This document shows, piece after piece, positions 12,136-24,423 of a DNA stretch of 64,000 nt. The first letter of the stretch is position 1; each line of letters starts with the position of its first letter. The DNA comes from Gibbula magus (lineage: Eukaryota > Mollusca > Gastropoda > Trochida > Trochidae): positions 9,083,021-9,147,020 of the forward strand of contig OW388303.1 in assembly GCA_936450465.1 (NCBI GenBank). Reading direction: 5' to 3'. The notes under the pieces were generated by a model, which was given only the letters and a program-made list of their open reading frames with translations, was not told where the DNA came from and did no database searches. The translations under genes and the position numbers were made by a program.

Positions 12136-14576
12136 ATATGATGAAACTTTATGATGAAACGTGTGCATCTGTGATAACGAAGGTTTATCCAACCCCTTTT
12201 AACTTTTTGAGTAGCATTCTATAAGTTGGTAGTACAGAAAAGACAAGGACTTTATGGAGGACCAATTTCTTTATACTCAAAATGGGAACGGTTCGGTTTA
12301 CTTTATACAGTTTTCAAGCATGTTTATAAGCTATTTCTTTATTGTCATGTTATTGAGATACCACATTAGCAACAATGCAGACAGATACCCTTTACTTTCC
12401 CTTGGAACAGTCTAGAGATACGGACTTGGTTTTCATTAACCTCTGGTATCTGATGTGCCCCATAAATGATTAATATTTCATATACGTAACTAGTTAACTC
12501 ATTGGCGTCGTTTGATGATTAACTGCTAACTGATGAATGATGATAAAATGACTTTTATAATATAACCCTAACGTAAACTCAGCATTCATGCCAGTGTTTA
12601 ATTATTATTTTCATTCATTTAATATTTCCTCCTGTTCAGTCAATGCAAAATGACACATTCATTTCGAAGGTAGGAACGCTGCGCAAACCTGGGAAACACC
12701 TTTTTCTTGTCTCAACCTTTTTCTCAACTTGTTTTATCACTTCGATTGATTATTAATTATCAATTATATAGATTCGTTAAAAACAATTAAGCAGTGTCTC
12801 GTGTTATCAATTTTATATCCTCATTTAAGAGAAAGTTAACATATAACACATCTTTCAATGTACCGGTTTATGTATTTTCTTAGCTATACTTAAGTGCTAC
12901 TTTAACACACAATGGATTTTACACTTTCAGTTAGAGGGAATGAGCTTGTAATTAATACATGTAGGTGGTTCCTTTGTTCGTGAAATATTTGCTATTTCGT
13001 TAATTAGTGCCATTATTGTCTTCATATCGCCCATAGATTACTTTCTCATTCTTACTTTCTTAATAACACTGAAAATAAATAGCCCTCACTGAAGCGTCCT
13101 ATTGTCCTGAGAGAAACATTGTCTGGAAATAAATTGTTTTTCACTGTTATTTAGAATTTAGTCAGACTTGCTCCCTTTGTGCACTAAAAACTCTTGGAAA
13201 AACTTTCTTGTAATGGACCTATTTTTGTCAAGCACTTATTATTCAAATCTGTTCCCCAAAGGTGAAAGTCAGGCACTGTAGCTGCTATTTGATGAACTTG
13301 ATGCTTTAAAGGAGCATTAGCACATTTTTTAGCTCTAATAAGTTTGAAAAATAATGTCACCAAAAGTAAAACACCCGTCTCTCTTCAGAAAATCAAGTTA
13401 AAAACATGAGTAATACTATACATGGTTCAGTAAGGCAATGGGAATCGTTTTTGTGATTCGAAATAATAAAATGTGGCCATGCAATTTTGGCTTTATACGC
13501 AACACTGTTATTACTTCTACGGATAATTGGTTTGTGTAATTAGATGTTTACACTCTAATGTAAATATAAACGATATAAACTATCATTATAAATGGGAAAT
13601 TTGGGAAAATATAATTTGCAAAAAAACATACTACATTGTACAGTCCCTATAAATAGTGAGTTCAACAAGTGAATAATACTTTGACAATGTAGTCTACTCA
13701 CAGATTTCTTCACATCTACTACAACCTACATGTATTAAATTTATAAATTAACATGAATCATTTACTCACTTTGAGTTCAATGTTTTCTATCTTTTGCGTG
13801 TTTCCATATTCCAATAGACTTCATATTGGTAACAAAGATGTAAGTGAAAAGTGCAGAAATGTATAGACTGGCAGTCACTCATGTTTGTTTTGTACACGCT
13901 TGTCGCACGAATCGAAATAAATCCTGTCAAAAATATCATCAGTGAGGTTTTTTTTAAGGCGTAACATATTGGTCGCAACATTGACATTATTTCCTGATAT
14001 TGATAAATCTTCTAAAAGAAATATATGTTCATGTTCAATAACGTATATAACATACAAGACAACTAGAATCATTTAACGACAGAGTGCTTTTGATTAAGTC
14101 TATACAACTAAAGACATCATAGTAAGAAATTCGCATGCAGATATGGCCTTTGATAATCTTTGAGGTTTTTTATAGTAAGCACTTCGTATGCTGGGCGTGT
14201 GTCAGTGGCGTACGGGCGTGGTGTACGTTCTTAGTTTAAGAGAAACTTATGTCACCAGAGGTTTCAATGTGTCTAATGGTTCATCCATTTACTGATTGGA
14301 ATGTACACTCAGTTAAATTAACTTCACACCCGCATATTGTAAACAGTAATTAAAATACAATAAACTTGATGGTTGTCATAAATGTTGACGTAAAAACGTT
14401 GTCAAAGATGCCATGCCACACATCAGCTGCACACGTTGCCGGGTTGACTGGTGTAGCCGCCAAACAATCCGTAATTTTGGGATACGGTTGAAAGTAAAGG
14501 GTCATTCTACTGACTGTCCTCGTCCTCGCCATGTGTCATATCACAAGCTGAAGACCGCTATAGACAGTATTATATC
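12136..14576. other. AT-rich unique DNA, no gene seen
   Basis: Short frames only (66 codons or fewer), with no repeats recognised. Confidence 0.4.
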
Positions 14577-14681
14577 GGTGTTTTCTTATCACATTCTGTT
14601 TCGGTTCGAGATCTCAGTATAAGCCCGAGAGCTTTAGCTTATATTAGTCGAGAGCTGATACAGGATGTGATATGAAACATC
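14577..14681. repeat. CGAG-type imperfect palindrome, copy 1 of a dispersed pair
   Basis: The left arm (from ATCGGTGTTTTC) and the reverse complement of the right arm (GATGTTTCATATCACATCC) pair over about 45 bp. The cap contains CCGAGAGCTTTAGC, and TCGAG occurs on both arms in the same direction. Its reverse complement is clearly related to 17333-17430 (shared GTTTCATATCACA, CCTG, TCAG and AATAT blocks in order). It is probably one end of a non-autonomous transposon. Confidence 0.6.
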
Positions 14682-15829
14682 CATATCATACTATATTATA
14701 TCATAATTATGCACTTTCCAAGCAAACAACACAAGTAAGATAAACATTCATACAATTTATTTCGTGACAAACACTGATTACTCAGTGATTTATTTCCAAT
14801 AATGTTAGATTCAACAAGAATAGCATACAAGCTGAAGTTACAAAATGTCAAAACAAGAGATAGGACCTGTCCCATTATTACGGAAGATCAAGAATTCCAT
14901 TTTGAAAAATAAAACCTTTAATGTTAAACGCACAATTAAGAACTTATGCAATCTTCTGTCCCAGACGTTTTTATACGATATCCGCCATGATACACGTACA
15001 GTGTATGCTGTATAGGCTAAAGGGAGAAACATCCCTCGTGACTTCGATCTTTTTTTTTAGGTTCTAGGCCCCTTGACAACGGATTGATGCAGGTGTTTGC
15101 CTTTGACGACGGGCTGATACACCTTGATGAAGGGTCTATCATATACTGTACATGCAAAATCTCTTCATTTATATGCAAGTATATGATAAATCTGCTGATC
15201 TAACACATCTTTTTTTATCTGAACTACAGTCATTCATTTGTGATTTACTGAGGGTTCCCTGTTTCTAGGGTCAAAATAGTTTCAATCAGAATGATTTCCC
15301 TCTTAGTTAGTGATCTCAGTTTGCTTGATATTGCAGTGACTGCCAATATGTCATTATGACTAATTGCAGCTATGAACAGGCAGTAAAAGTTAAAAACCTC
15401 ACACTCTTTCATGTGATCTTACTGTCGTTATCTCAAGATAGATTAAAAGTCTCTCACAATTTCCCATTAAAGGAAATTAAAGGATACTTAAAACCAAAAG
15501 CCATTGAGTTTAATGCAAGGATAAACGATCAAAGGTTGCACATTTCATATAAAGTGAGGTTCGAGTGCCACATAATTAGCATTAATTCTCTTTCATTCCC
15601 GATGAACCATTCATGTGCCAAGGACAATTATCCCAAAATCATTCAGAACAGAAATTTCTTGAAGACATTAAGAAAAGTAAGGTAACTTTGTTGAACAATC
15701 CTTTATTAATGGATTTTAAGCGATGGGAAATGGGGAAATGTTTGGATCAACGGACATTGACACTACGACAGTCAAGGACAAATCCTTTTAAATCATTAAA
15801 TTCGTGGTTTAGTAGCACCTTCCTTGCAC
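14682..15829. other. AT-rich DNA with overlapping frames, no gene recognised
   Basis: Frames of 109 codons (15356-15685, +) and 111 codons (15613-15948, +) overlap in different phases, and neither resembles a known domain. The second runs into the dispersed repeat that follows, which argues against both being genes. Confidence 0.35.
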
Positions 15830-17085
15830 ATTGTATTTTGCGAGCTAAATACATAGTGTTTATTCCTTTGCAGGATTTTACCATCCCAATCCCAAAGCAT
15901 GATAACTTCTTGCAAATAAACAGTGTGATTACTCTCATGGTAAATTGACACAAAATAAGTCTTCCTAAATATAGCTCTCAGAAAACATAAATGGTTTTTT
16001 ATGTCACTCCCGGTTCAATGTTTCAATATGTTTCAAAATACGACGATTTTCAATTTTTTTCGTTTATTGCATTGCATTTTAGTTATTTTTAACTTTTATA
16101 CAATATTACGTTTATGTTACGTTGGAGGGTAAAACATCTCATTACAGACCCGATAAACCGTATCCATAGAAAATGGTTATCCATACTGGAAGAATAATGT
16201 TAGACTTATAAAGCGAGAGTGGTGTGGAACTCTGTGAGTGTTAGATTTTTAGGTTTGGTGCGAATTCAGACAGAGAATTCAGACAGCAAGATTAATCAGA
16301 CACCATTTTATATTTGTGCTATAATTAAAATTTTCTCTGAGTTTTTAGGTATCGTTACATCAGTCAGATCACTCGAACTACCTGCGAGTTACCACATTAA
16401 AATGGCCACTTGTAGGGAAATGGACTCGCATGGCTTAACCGAACCATGTACATTCGTTTTAGAACTCTCTTTATTGATTGAGGAGTATTATCTAGCCATT
16501 GGTAACACCTTTTCATGAGATCACTTCATTTCAGTAAGAACGGCGTGCGCCTTTAACGTTTCGTTGTCTCACTTGGGGCCGGGATTTGTTTCTCTTTCTT
16601 CTCAGCAAATGGCTGCTGAGCGTAAGACACGGAAAGCTAAACTAAAAGTTGGTTTGTAATTCTTCAATCCCCTTTACACAAGTCACAGGTATGGAACAAT
16701 GAAGATGGATATTAGGTAAAGGGATGAGACTCAAACTGCCTTAGTTACTTGTGAGTAAATTATTGCTTGCTCGGTAGGTTCTCGGACGTGTTTTAGCACT
16801 GCTTGATGAAAATAAGAACTTTTGCCACACAAGTAACAACTGTACATTTTTTTTATCGTTTCTCAAATTAAAGTTTATGAAATTAAACATGTGTAAATTG
16901 ATAACGCTATCCGTTGTCGGATTTTAACAGGCGTTTGAAATGCTAAAATTTGTGACGTCATCTAAATTTTCAAAAGAATTTCCGTCACTTGACCTCTATA
17001 ATTTGCATCGATTTGCATATATATAGGTTATCGAAATATCGGTCGCCATTATCCTGCCGAGGACACCATCCATTGTATGATAAAA
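15830..17085 (+). mobile_element. Dispersed 1.2-kb repeat, older copy
   Basis: Segments match the insertion at 54619-55857 in the same order: 'ttgtattttgcgagctaaatac' and 'gcatgataacttctt' near the left; 'gagctaaactgaa/aaagctaaactaaaag', 'tttacaaaagtcat', 'gactcaaactgcctt', 'gcactgcttga' in the middle; and 'gtgacgtcat', 'tccgtcacttgacctct', 'aatttgcatc', 'atcctgccgag', 'ccattgtatgataaa' at the right end. The left arm of the terminal palindrome is missing, so it is truncated or decayed. It ends beside ATAAAA, close to the ATAAAT seen at the other copy. It carries no protein-coding capacity. Confidence 0.65.
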
Positions 17086-17332
17086 CAGAATACTCGTGAG
17101 CACCAATACACATGAACCCTTCATTCGATTTCAAAACGTATGGCACAGAATATAATCATATAATTGCTTTTAAATACGGATATTTTGCATGTATGCCGAT
17201 CAACCCTACACCAGTCCGAAAGGCAAATATCCTATAATAGTCTTTTTCAAGGGCAGATAATATGTATCAGCCCGTCGCCAAGGCCAAACACTCAGTTCAA
17301 ACCGCAACTTAAAGCTGGAATATATGATAAAG
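17086..17332. other. Unassigned DNA between repeats
   Basis: An 87-codon frame (17164-17427, +) crosses into the palindrome at 17333 and is not credible as a gene. Confidence 0.35.
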
Positions 17333-17430
17333 ATAGTATGATAGTTTCATATCACACCCTGCTTCAGTCCTCAACCAATATCAGCCCTCGAGTTAAATCT
17401 TTGGCGCTGATACAGAATGTTTTATAGAAA
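17333..17430. repeat. Inverted copy of the 14.58-kb palindrome
   Basis: Contains GTTTCATATCACACCCTG and AATATCAGC on the + strand, matching the reverse complement of 14577-14681, and ends CTGATACAGAATG...GAAACACCGATA. Pairing of its own arms is weaker than in copy 1. Confidence 0.5.
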
Positions 17431-17450
17431 CACCGATACAATTATATCAC

Positions 17451-17750
17451 TGGAGCACAGTGGTGTAGTGGTTAGCGTGCTGGCTTCTCACGCTAGAGAC
17501 CCGGGTTCGAATCCCGGTGGAGACACCAAACCTGTGTGACCTGGGTCTCATACTGTGTTGTGTCCCTGGGCAAGGCACTTCATCAACATTGCACTCAGTC
17601 CACCCAGCTGTTTAAATGGGAACCTGAACACGGGAAGTACGGACCTATAGCAGCACCGAAAGTACAATTTACTTCAGGGTAATTATATGTGTAGCGCCTT
17701 GAGCAAGCATTGAATGCATGGAAGAGAGCGCGATATAAATATCCACTTTA
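17451..17750 (+). mobile_element. tRNA-derived SINE (full-length-like)
   Basis: The head reads TGGAGCACAGTGGTGTAGTG. An A box lies at about 17461-17480 (TGGTGTAGTGGTTAGCGTGC) and a perfect B box GGGTTCGAATCCC at 17503-17515, as in RNA polymerase III tRNA promoters. A body follows with CCCTGGGCAAGGCACTTCAT, a motif common in animal tRNA-SINE central domains. The tail is TAGCGCCTTGAGCAAGC...GCGATATAAAT. About 300 bp, non-coding. A related copy lies at 48377-48690. Confidence 0.85.
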
Positions 17751-17754
17751 TTAG

Positions 17755-17928
17755 TATACCCCCGCCTTACAGCGTAAGCGGGGGTATATAGCGTTCATTC
17801 TTTCCGTCCGTCCGTCTGTCCGTCCGTCCACTTCATCAAACTGTATTGATATGTTAATCAATAGCCACAGATTTATAATTTGCTTATTTGAAACTTCTTT
17901 GACCTAAGCGGGAAGCGGGGGTATGTGA
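17755..17928. mobile_element. 170-bp mini-element with TATACCCCCGC ends
   Basis: Begins with a hairpin (TATACCCCCGC ... GCGGGGGTATA, 17755-17788, 12-base loop), contains a GTCC-rich tract (17803-17829), and ends in GCGGGGGTATGTG, which is inverted relative to the start. This organisation suggests a short non-autonomous TIR element or its end. Confidence 0.55.
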
Positions 17929-18545
17929 TTATTATTATTATTATTTAATCGACAGTGTATCGGACAACAAAAGCACCATGAACACATAGTCAAATATTTA
18001 GTCATCAGAAAATGATACTTCATATTACATAGAACATTTGAAATTACCATTCATAAGTATAAAAAGTAAATCTACTTAAAATGTTTTCTCTCTCTAAAAA
18101 CAATTATCGCTTTTCCACTGTAGACTGTTATATTATCTATGTGATCATTTGTGACACGGCAGACACTAATGGTACATACTAAATCCTCCCGGACCATAAA
18201 ACGGAGTAGATAAATTGAATTCCAGACAATAGGAAAATATTTACTGAATACAAAGTTTGGAAATTAAATCAGTTTTACGAGAACATCGTTGTTTAAATCA
18301 ACTTGTTTTCGTTTGCTTACTTCTTACACAATATATTGCTATTGCTTCACTCTCGAATGTATAAACAGCATTTAGTGTCATCATATGTACATCTATTACT
18401 TAAAGCTATCATAATGATAGAGTCACTTTATACACAGCATACACCGAGTTGCAAAATAAATTATTCAAACATTTTAACAGAGTCAAACACAAAATATTTC
18501 TGCCGGTTAAAGTAGAGTCAGAATGTCTGCGATCACGATATACAT
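17929..18545. other. AT-rich DNA, no gene seen
   Basis: A short (ATT)n run lies at about 17930-17946. Otherwise no repeat or coding signal. Confidence 0.4.
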
Positions 18546-18775
18546 GCATTCATTCACGAGAGTATGATACTTAATATTTCATATATGTTCAAACACACAT
18601 GGGGTGCACAAATTGCTATTTCAAAGGGCTTTTGGAAATAATGTTTGATATCGAAGGTAAAATTTTATTAAATATGAAAATATGTTAGTACAATATGTTA
18701 CCGGCATAATGTATCTTTTTGGACTTTAAATCCATGACGCATCATTGCTGTAGGATGTCGTAAAAAAGATCTAGC
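18546..18775 (+). repeat. Dispersed repeat, copy 1
   Basis: 'gagagtatgatact', 'atatttcatat', 'tcaaacacacatggggtgc', 'atatgaaa/atatgttagta', 'cggcataatgta' and 'gtaggat' occur in the same order at 42163-42380. About 70 % similar by eye. No coding capacity. Family unknown. Confidence 0.65.
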
Positions 18776-19362
18776 CAGTTCTTCAACGTAAAGGTATAAT
18801 ATGCAGGAAACGTTTATTTCAAACAAAATAATACAGGTTTCATCAAATCTGCGCATCTCTGGGATCCAATACCGTATGTTCCATGATAATTCTCAGTGAT
18901 GTGTTTTTGTGCATTGTATACCATTGTATTAATTTTGATATATGTCTACTAGCAGAATACCAGAAAGTATTCTAGTAATAAACCATGAACAAATCAAAGT
19001 TCAGATAACCTGTGAAATATCATGTGAACACAAATTGGGAAAGTTATTCCTAAGGCTTCATCTTATATTTGGTTCTCTTTCTTATGATCTAAATGTTACA
19101 TATTGCATGTAACTTGTTTAACCGACTATAGTACCTAATATAGATTTATTTGAATAGATGCGATTCGTAATGCGTGTAGGATTCGCAAGACATCATGCGA
19201 AAGGAAATTCAATTAAAGTTAATGTTCAACTTCTGTAATTCCAGTCTGTGCAAATCGACCATGGGTTGATTTTCAATTTAAAATAGGCCAGATTGATTGT
19301 TAGATGAGACCTGTGAGCAGTGACTGGTATCACCGGAGCTGACTAAGACTCCCTCCACTTAA
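18776..19362. other. AT-rich DNA, no gene seen
   Basis: No frames of note and no repeats recognised. Confidence 0.4.
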
Positions 19363-19809
19363 TCAATCACGAACCTGGCTTTTAAACACAGTTCTGTGAT
19401 AGCCGGAGGGTAAAATAACAGCTTTAAGTCTATCTGGCGGCAATAGGGTAGTGGTTATTCTGGGTAATTTACGGTTCTTGAAATAGCCCATGACAATCTG
19501 AATTTTAAAGAATGCTTGGAGTTGTACTACATAAACACCAATAGTAAGAAAGGTTGACGAGGAAAGGAACATATTCTGAGGACAAAAAAACGTCTTTTTC
19601 ACGTAATAACACATTTTACCAAACGAGTTAATGTTTTTATATCGAGTTATTAAGACTTTGATATAAACAACTGAGTTGTTGGAAGGATCTTTAGTATTCT
19701 GTTTATTTATTGACCATATTAATTCAGTTAAATTGCCGATAGGTTCATAAATCTGAGATTTGCTCGAAGCATGGAGATTTGAACGGCGATACGAATATTG
19801 CGATGTCAC
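19363..19809 (-). CDS. Unexplained 148-codon reading frame
   Basis: The longest frame in the window that is not the Ras-like gene, the transposon or low-complexity sequence. It has no ATG at its nominal start (GTG), so an internal ATG or an exon boundary would be needed. The first half is polar (Asn/Ser/Lys-rich). The middle has a hydrophobic stretch around residues 80-107, and the last 30 residues are basic with two prolines. I recognise no domain. It could be a chance open frame in AT-rich DNA, an exon, or a decayed transposon. The chance explanation is slightly favoured because neighbouring DNA shows no splice, poly(A) or promoter pattern I would trust. Confidence 0.15.
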   Translation of the reverse strand: MTSQYSYRRSNLHASSKSQIYEPIGNLTELIWSINKQNTKDPSNNSVVYIKVLITRYKNINSFGKMCYYVKKTFFCPQNMFLSSSTFLTIGVYVVQLQAFFKIQIVMGYFKNRKLPRITTTLLPPDRLKAVILPSGYHRTVFKSQVRD

Positions 19810-20414
19810 AATGATACATTATCATAACGTCATGCTTACAACGGTATTAATACACCGATGTGATATTGCCGTATAGATTATACTTTTGATATAACATATA
19901 TTTCATTATCTTTCACGGGTCGGTATAACAAGATAATATGAAACTAATAAAACAGCTGTCCTTAACGTTTTTGCGGGAATTAATTTGATTTTAGTCTTCA
20001 GGCTACGATAAGGTGAACTGAAAATGTTGGATAAATTTGGTAAATCATTTACAGACAACTGTGCGTAATACGTAATTGTTCTCATTGTAGGTTATCAACG
20101 GGAAATCTTGGGCGATCTGGAAGAAAAGAATACAACAACTTATTTTCTGTATGTTGATTGGTTGTTGTTTGTCATTCATTTCTGCACTTAACTGAACTTT
20201 ACATGTTATATAATGGTGTTCTCATCAAAAAGATATACATTAATGATTTATTTCTTGCATAATCGTTCGTGATTCATGATTTCAAATCACAACCAATATC
20301 ATTCAAAATAAATCAAGTCCTGAGTTATAAATGACAGTAGCAATAGAAAAACATGTTAAGGAGTTGATTTATTACAGGCAATGATAAATGATTTCGAGTT
20401 TAAGGTGAAGTAAT
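19810..20414. other. AT-rich DNA, no gene seen
   Basis: Nothing recognised. Confidence 0.4.
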
Positions 20415-21038
20415 CAATCTTTGTTTCAGTTAAAAACCTGATTCTGTAACCTTGTTTAAGGTTTAAATTCCATGCAATGTCGCCAGTTACGAATGTCATC
20501 AATCATCGGTCGAATGATTAAAGTATCCTACTACAGTGTCCCTGTTTGATATCATAACATAACAAGTAAGCATGGCTCAAATTATCATCAATCACTTTGA
20601 ACAAAACCACATTTTCATTAAAATATTTATTGATATAGACACAGAATTTATTCCTGTATTGTAGGCCGTACAAGTATAATTCAATGTGAGATTTACATTT
20701 TACATTGCCAAATATAAACAAGTCAAACGTGATATGTTCCTTTTCAAGTATATTGAAAGTGATCTCAACAGTAGGTATAGGGTTTTCTCGACTTTCTTTA
20801 AAGTATGGCCATACAAGAAGAAAGTGAAACTCATCTTCTGTGGCATTTACATTACATTTATCACACATCAAGACAGAATGATCTGCACCTGCGTTGCTAT
20901 AACGCTGCTTTTGTACTTTCAAATTGTGTGCTAAACATCTAAACCTGGCAGGTGTTTGAAATAGATCAGTGTCAATTGATACGCTTATTATAAGTCGTTT
21001 TCTGATTCCATGCCTGTATATCTAAAACAATACAGCAT
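20415..21038 (-). pseudogene. LINE ORF2 C-terminal fragment with zf-RVT knuckle
   Basis: Minus strand, open from 21021 down to the stop at 20518 (167 codons). It contains RFRCLAHNLKVQKQRYSN, then CDKCN, then EDEFHFLL. This is the standard order at the end of CR1/L2-like non-LTR reverse transcriptases: a basic helix with an RY motif, then the zf-RVT domain C-x2-C ... EDExHFLLxC. The last knuckle cysteine is replaced by Trp (LLVWPYF). A stop lies just upstream at 21022-21024 and no reverse-transcriptase core follows. The 3' flank (20415-20517) ends in AAAGATTGATTAC on the minus strand, like the LINE tail at 12.1 kb. A 5'-truncated dead copy, probably the same superfamily as the pieces at 11.8 and 34.7 kb. 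Confidence 0.75.
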
Positions 21039-21313
21039 TCTATAAAACTTGACATACAAGGTTGGACATTTTAACAGTTCTGGAGTATCCAGGCATATGA
21101 ATAACCTGTTCGAAACAGAAGCATTCTTACATGTGAAGCCCAATTTACTCTATAGCTAATATATATAGCTAATGCAAAAAACTGTGCAAATAAACATACC
21201 CGTTAAAATGCTTTCCTCACAGAGGTTTCTAAAGTCAATTTGTACGTGCTTGCTATCTGAATTTGTGAAAACAATATTGATTAAAAATCAAATCCGAGAC
21301 AAACACTGTAAAT

Positions 21314-21389
21314 ATTACTGAATTACTGAAATACTGAATTACTGAAATACTGAAATACTGAAATACTGAATTACTGAATTACTGAATTA
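21314..21389. repeat. 8-bp minisatellite A(T/A)TACTGA x 9
   Basis: Nine contiguous 8-mers alternating between ATTACTGA and AATACTGA. The unique DNA at 21039-21313 and 21390-22037 shows nothing else. Confidence 0.9.
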
Positions 21390-22037
21390 TATAAACACAA
21401 ATGCTAACTGGAAGAATATGTTACAGTCAAAAGTTAAAACCTCGATGTAGTCGATGTAAATGAATGTAAGACGTGATTTCATTTGAAAGAAAGTAGGCAG
21501 AGAGACCGTCGTAAAATGTGCCGATATTAGGATTGCGATCGAAACTCGAGAAATGTTGCCATTTGGAACAGATGTTATGTGGACAGAACTGACCTTTGGA
21601 TATAGAGAAAAGTGAATATGTTGAAGTCACAATGAGAGAGAATGTATAAAGGATCCTTAATCGTTCTGTATCAGTAGCACTTCACGAAGTCTAATAACAC
21701 GTGCGTTCCTTTTAGTGATATCCTATCACTGTGACTCCATCAACTATCATAGCTGATCGGATACATTGTATACCCGACTGATATAATGTTTCTCGATGTA
21801 TATGCATGTTTAAATATGTTGCAGTATGTATAAGGTACCTGTGTAGCCATATACAATGCATTAGCTACGTTAAGTATACATGTATGTGCTCATTCAAAGA
21901 TACATCAGTTATAGTACTGCAGGTTTGAGGTAATTGTACCTAGCAGCTCAGATCTAGTCTGAACCGTAATTATTGTAGAGATCCAATTACAATACCCAAG
22001 TAATATATATTTGAACTCCACCCACAATAACCTTCTC

Positions 22038-22080
22038 TGTGTCTGTCTATCTGTCTGTCTGTCTCTCATCTCTGTCTGTT
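22038..22080. repeat. (CTGT)n-rich microsatellite
   Basis: Interrupted TCTG/CTGT repeats over about 40 bp. The minus-strand frame at 21905-22111 is an artefact of it. Confidence 0.75.
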
Positions 22081-22543
22081 TTCCAACTGTCTTACACATT
22101 GATAGGTGCATCTTTTACTGAATGCTCAGTACGTGTTCAGTAAATATAGTGCAGTGCATAAGTGATAAAGAAACATTACTTTTTTCTATACCATTCTAAA
22201 ACACATATATAATTTTAGGATTTTTACCGTTGACAGTTACAAAACTATGCACTTGCATTGGAAATGTTAAAAGCATTGACCACTTGTATATTCTATGGTA
22301 ATGATGCTTGTAATCAGCTGATTTACAAATCGCATGTGACATTCTTTACCTTTATATGACAGAACATTGTCGAGAATTACCTCTTTCATAATCATTTGAT
22401 CTGGTTTGCCTAAACATGGATGTGTTCGCACTCAGTAATGATGCTTAAGTTATGTGCAATAGACAAAATAATATAATTATTAAATCCTCTCATATAAAAA
22501 AAAACGTAATACTGTAAAGCACCAATGATTTGCGGAAATGACA

Positions 22544-22780
22544 GACGGACGGACGGACAGACGGACGGACCGACAGACGAACAGGACGACGACTATATCC
22601 CACGATATTACATACCGGTGTGATAAAAATCCAAAGTATGCCTTATTTATTTATATATCTATAAAGATAAAAACTTCCTTTTCAATGTTTCGATCATTGT
22701 TTATAATACACGCATTGTTTCATATGTAAGTCTTATACATTATCTAATGAATTATGTAAAACCTGATGAGCTGCAGAGCC
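22544..22780. mobile_element. (GGAC)n tract plus TIR-element end
   Basis: GGAC-rich tract at 22544-22590. The sequence ACCTGATGAGCTGCAGAGCC at 22761-22780 is the reverse complement of the left terminus of the 4.58-kb TIR element (GGCTCTGTAGCTCATCAGGC) with few changes. Only one end can be defined, so this is probably a related, partly decayed element. Confidence 0.5.
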
Positions 22781-24423
22781 AATGGCTTTATGTTTATATT
22801 TATATTTATTTTTTTAAGTTGCTTTAATCATTTGTACATATATTCTTGGATATCTGTCACTATGATATTTTAAACTGTTATCTTTTGATATTCTATTTAT
22901 ATGCAAATTTATATTAAAAAAATACAAGAGTCATCAGACGATGAGATATTATGGAAGCGTATTAGGGTCACATGAAACACTATTTTTGAAAATATTATCT
23001 CCTAATTAAGACTTATTATCTCCTAATAAGTACTTACTATCTCCTAATTAGGACATACATCCTTCGGAAGAGATAACATCGAGTTAAACTTACATTTGTA
23101 TTTTCATCGACATAAAATCCTGACAACAGGTAAAAGATTGAAAATAGCATAATAGTTTAAATTAATAATTACATCGATAAAACATATTCCTGTTACATGG
23201 TTAATGTATAGTCATTTTACTGACGCTCAGTTTAATATATTCTATGATATAGAATGTTTACAAATGACCATCAATTATTAAATAATAATATTACATTTTC
23301 TTATTACAATAATACTTTGTGTTTACATTATTATTTAATAGGTCATGGTAAACGCCAACTAGATTATAGCATGTCTCGATCAAATTAGTACACATCAGAC
23401 ATGGTTAAAGGCCTTCTAGGAGTATTCTCAAATGATTTTGCCCTATGGATGACGTAAACTTTGTCTTTGGGGGAATTGCCCCCCTACAAACTATATTAAT
23501 GGGATCATGTGATGGCTAAGTTATCTCCCTTCAGAGTTCTAGAACATTTATACTTGAAGCGCATATAAAATCTCCCTTGAGAGCCATAACACAAGTGTCA
23601 CTTTGTGTAACAGAACGGTATAATTCCACAACAGGCTATATATACGTGTATCAATCTTTGAGTATTCTCATGTAGCAGATGTTTAAAGTGCCAACTCATG
23701 CTATTATCAAAAGTCACAGGTATGGTTCATCCAGGTGCATTTAATTTACATGTAATGCATGTATTACACGTGCATTTTACAGGTATGTGTTGTATCTACG
23801 AATTTATTACATCGGACATTGTCCTTATTCCCTCCTTTGGATGTAAGCCCTTCAATATCGTGTGACAGAAAGTTGATACAAATTATTCCAACTATCCCTA
23901 TATACATTTTGTGCGGAAGCTGGGGTTATCATAGAGGTCGACAAGGGAGTGTTATCATGATCAATGAGGTCCGTTGATTTGACTGATTTAGAGGTTGCAG
24001 TTGATTAATTACGACTGACTGGACCATTTTGTTAGAGAACCTAATAGAACCAGACAGTGTAGATATCTGGGTGTAAGAGAGTGACAATCGAGTTTTAACT
24101 ACACAAGTAGACGATGCTTATTTGACCAAAGATGAAAAATGCTGTCCTCTAGTCATGAGCTTTTCGTTGATGATTTACAACAATTTCTTTAGTTTGTCTT
24201 TCATATCATTACAACGATCATGCACCGTCAACATTTTGTAAAGGATATAACATTAGTTGCAACGATAGGAATGGACGTGTTTCATACAGACACAAACAGT
24301 GCACTTTAATCACCACTCTGGGAGAATCGTAATCCCTTGATCTCGCACCAAGACTATTGTATTAAAGCAAACCGTTTACGTTTCAGATCTCCTTTTGCAG
24401 GTCTTTCACAATCTGAATACTTA
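22781..24423. other. AT-rich DNA with a 20-bp triplication
   Basis: At 22993-23053 a unit of about 20 bp (ATTATCTCCTAATTAAGACT and variants) occurs three times, the last ending in the palindrome TCCTAATTAGGA. TTATCTCCCTT occurs once more at about 23521. The rest shows no gene or repeat. Confidence 0.5.

Noticed and set aside
22761..22790. Hammerhead-ribozyme-like CTGATGAG
   Set aside because: No matching GAAAC core or helices were found nearby, and the word belongs to a TIR-element end.
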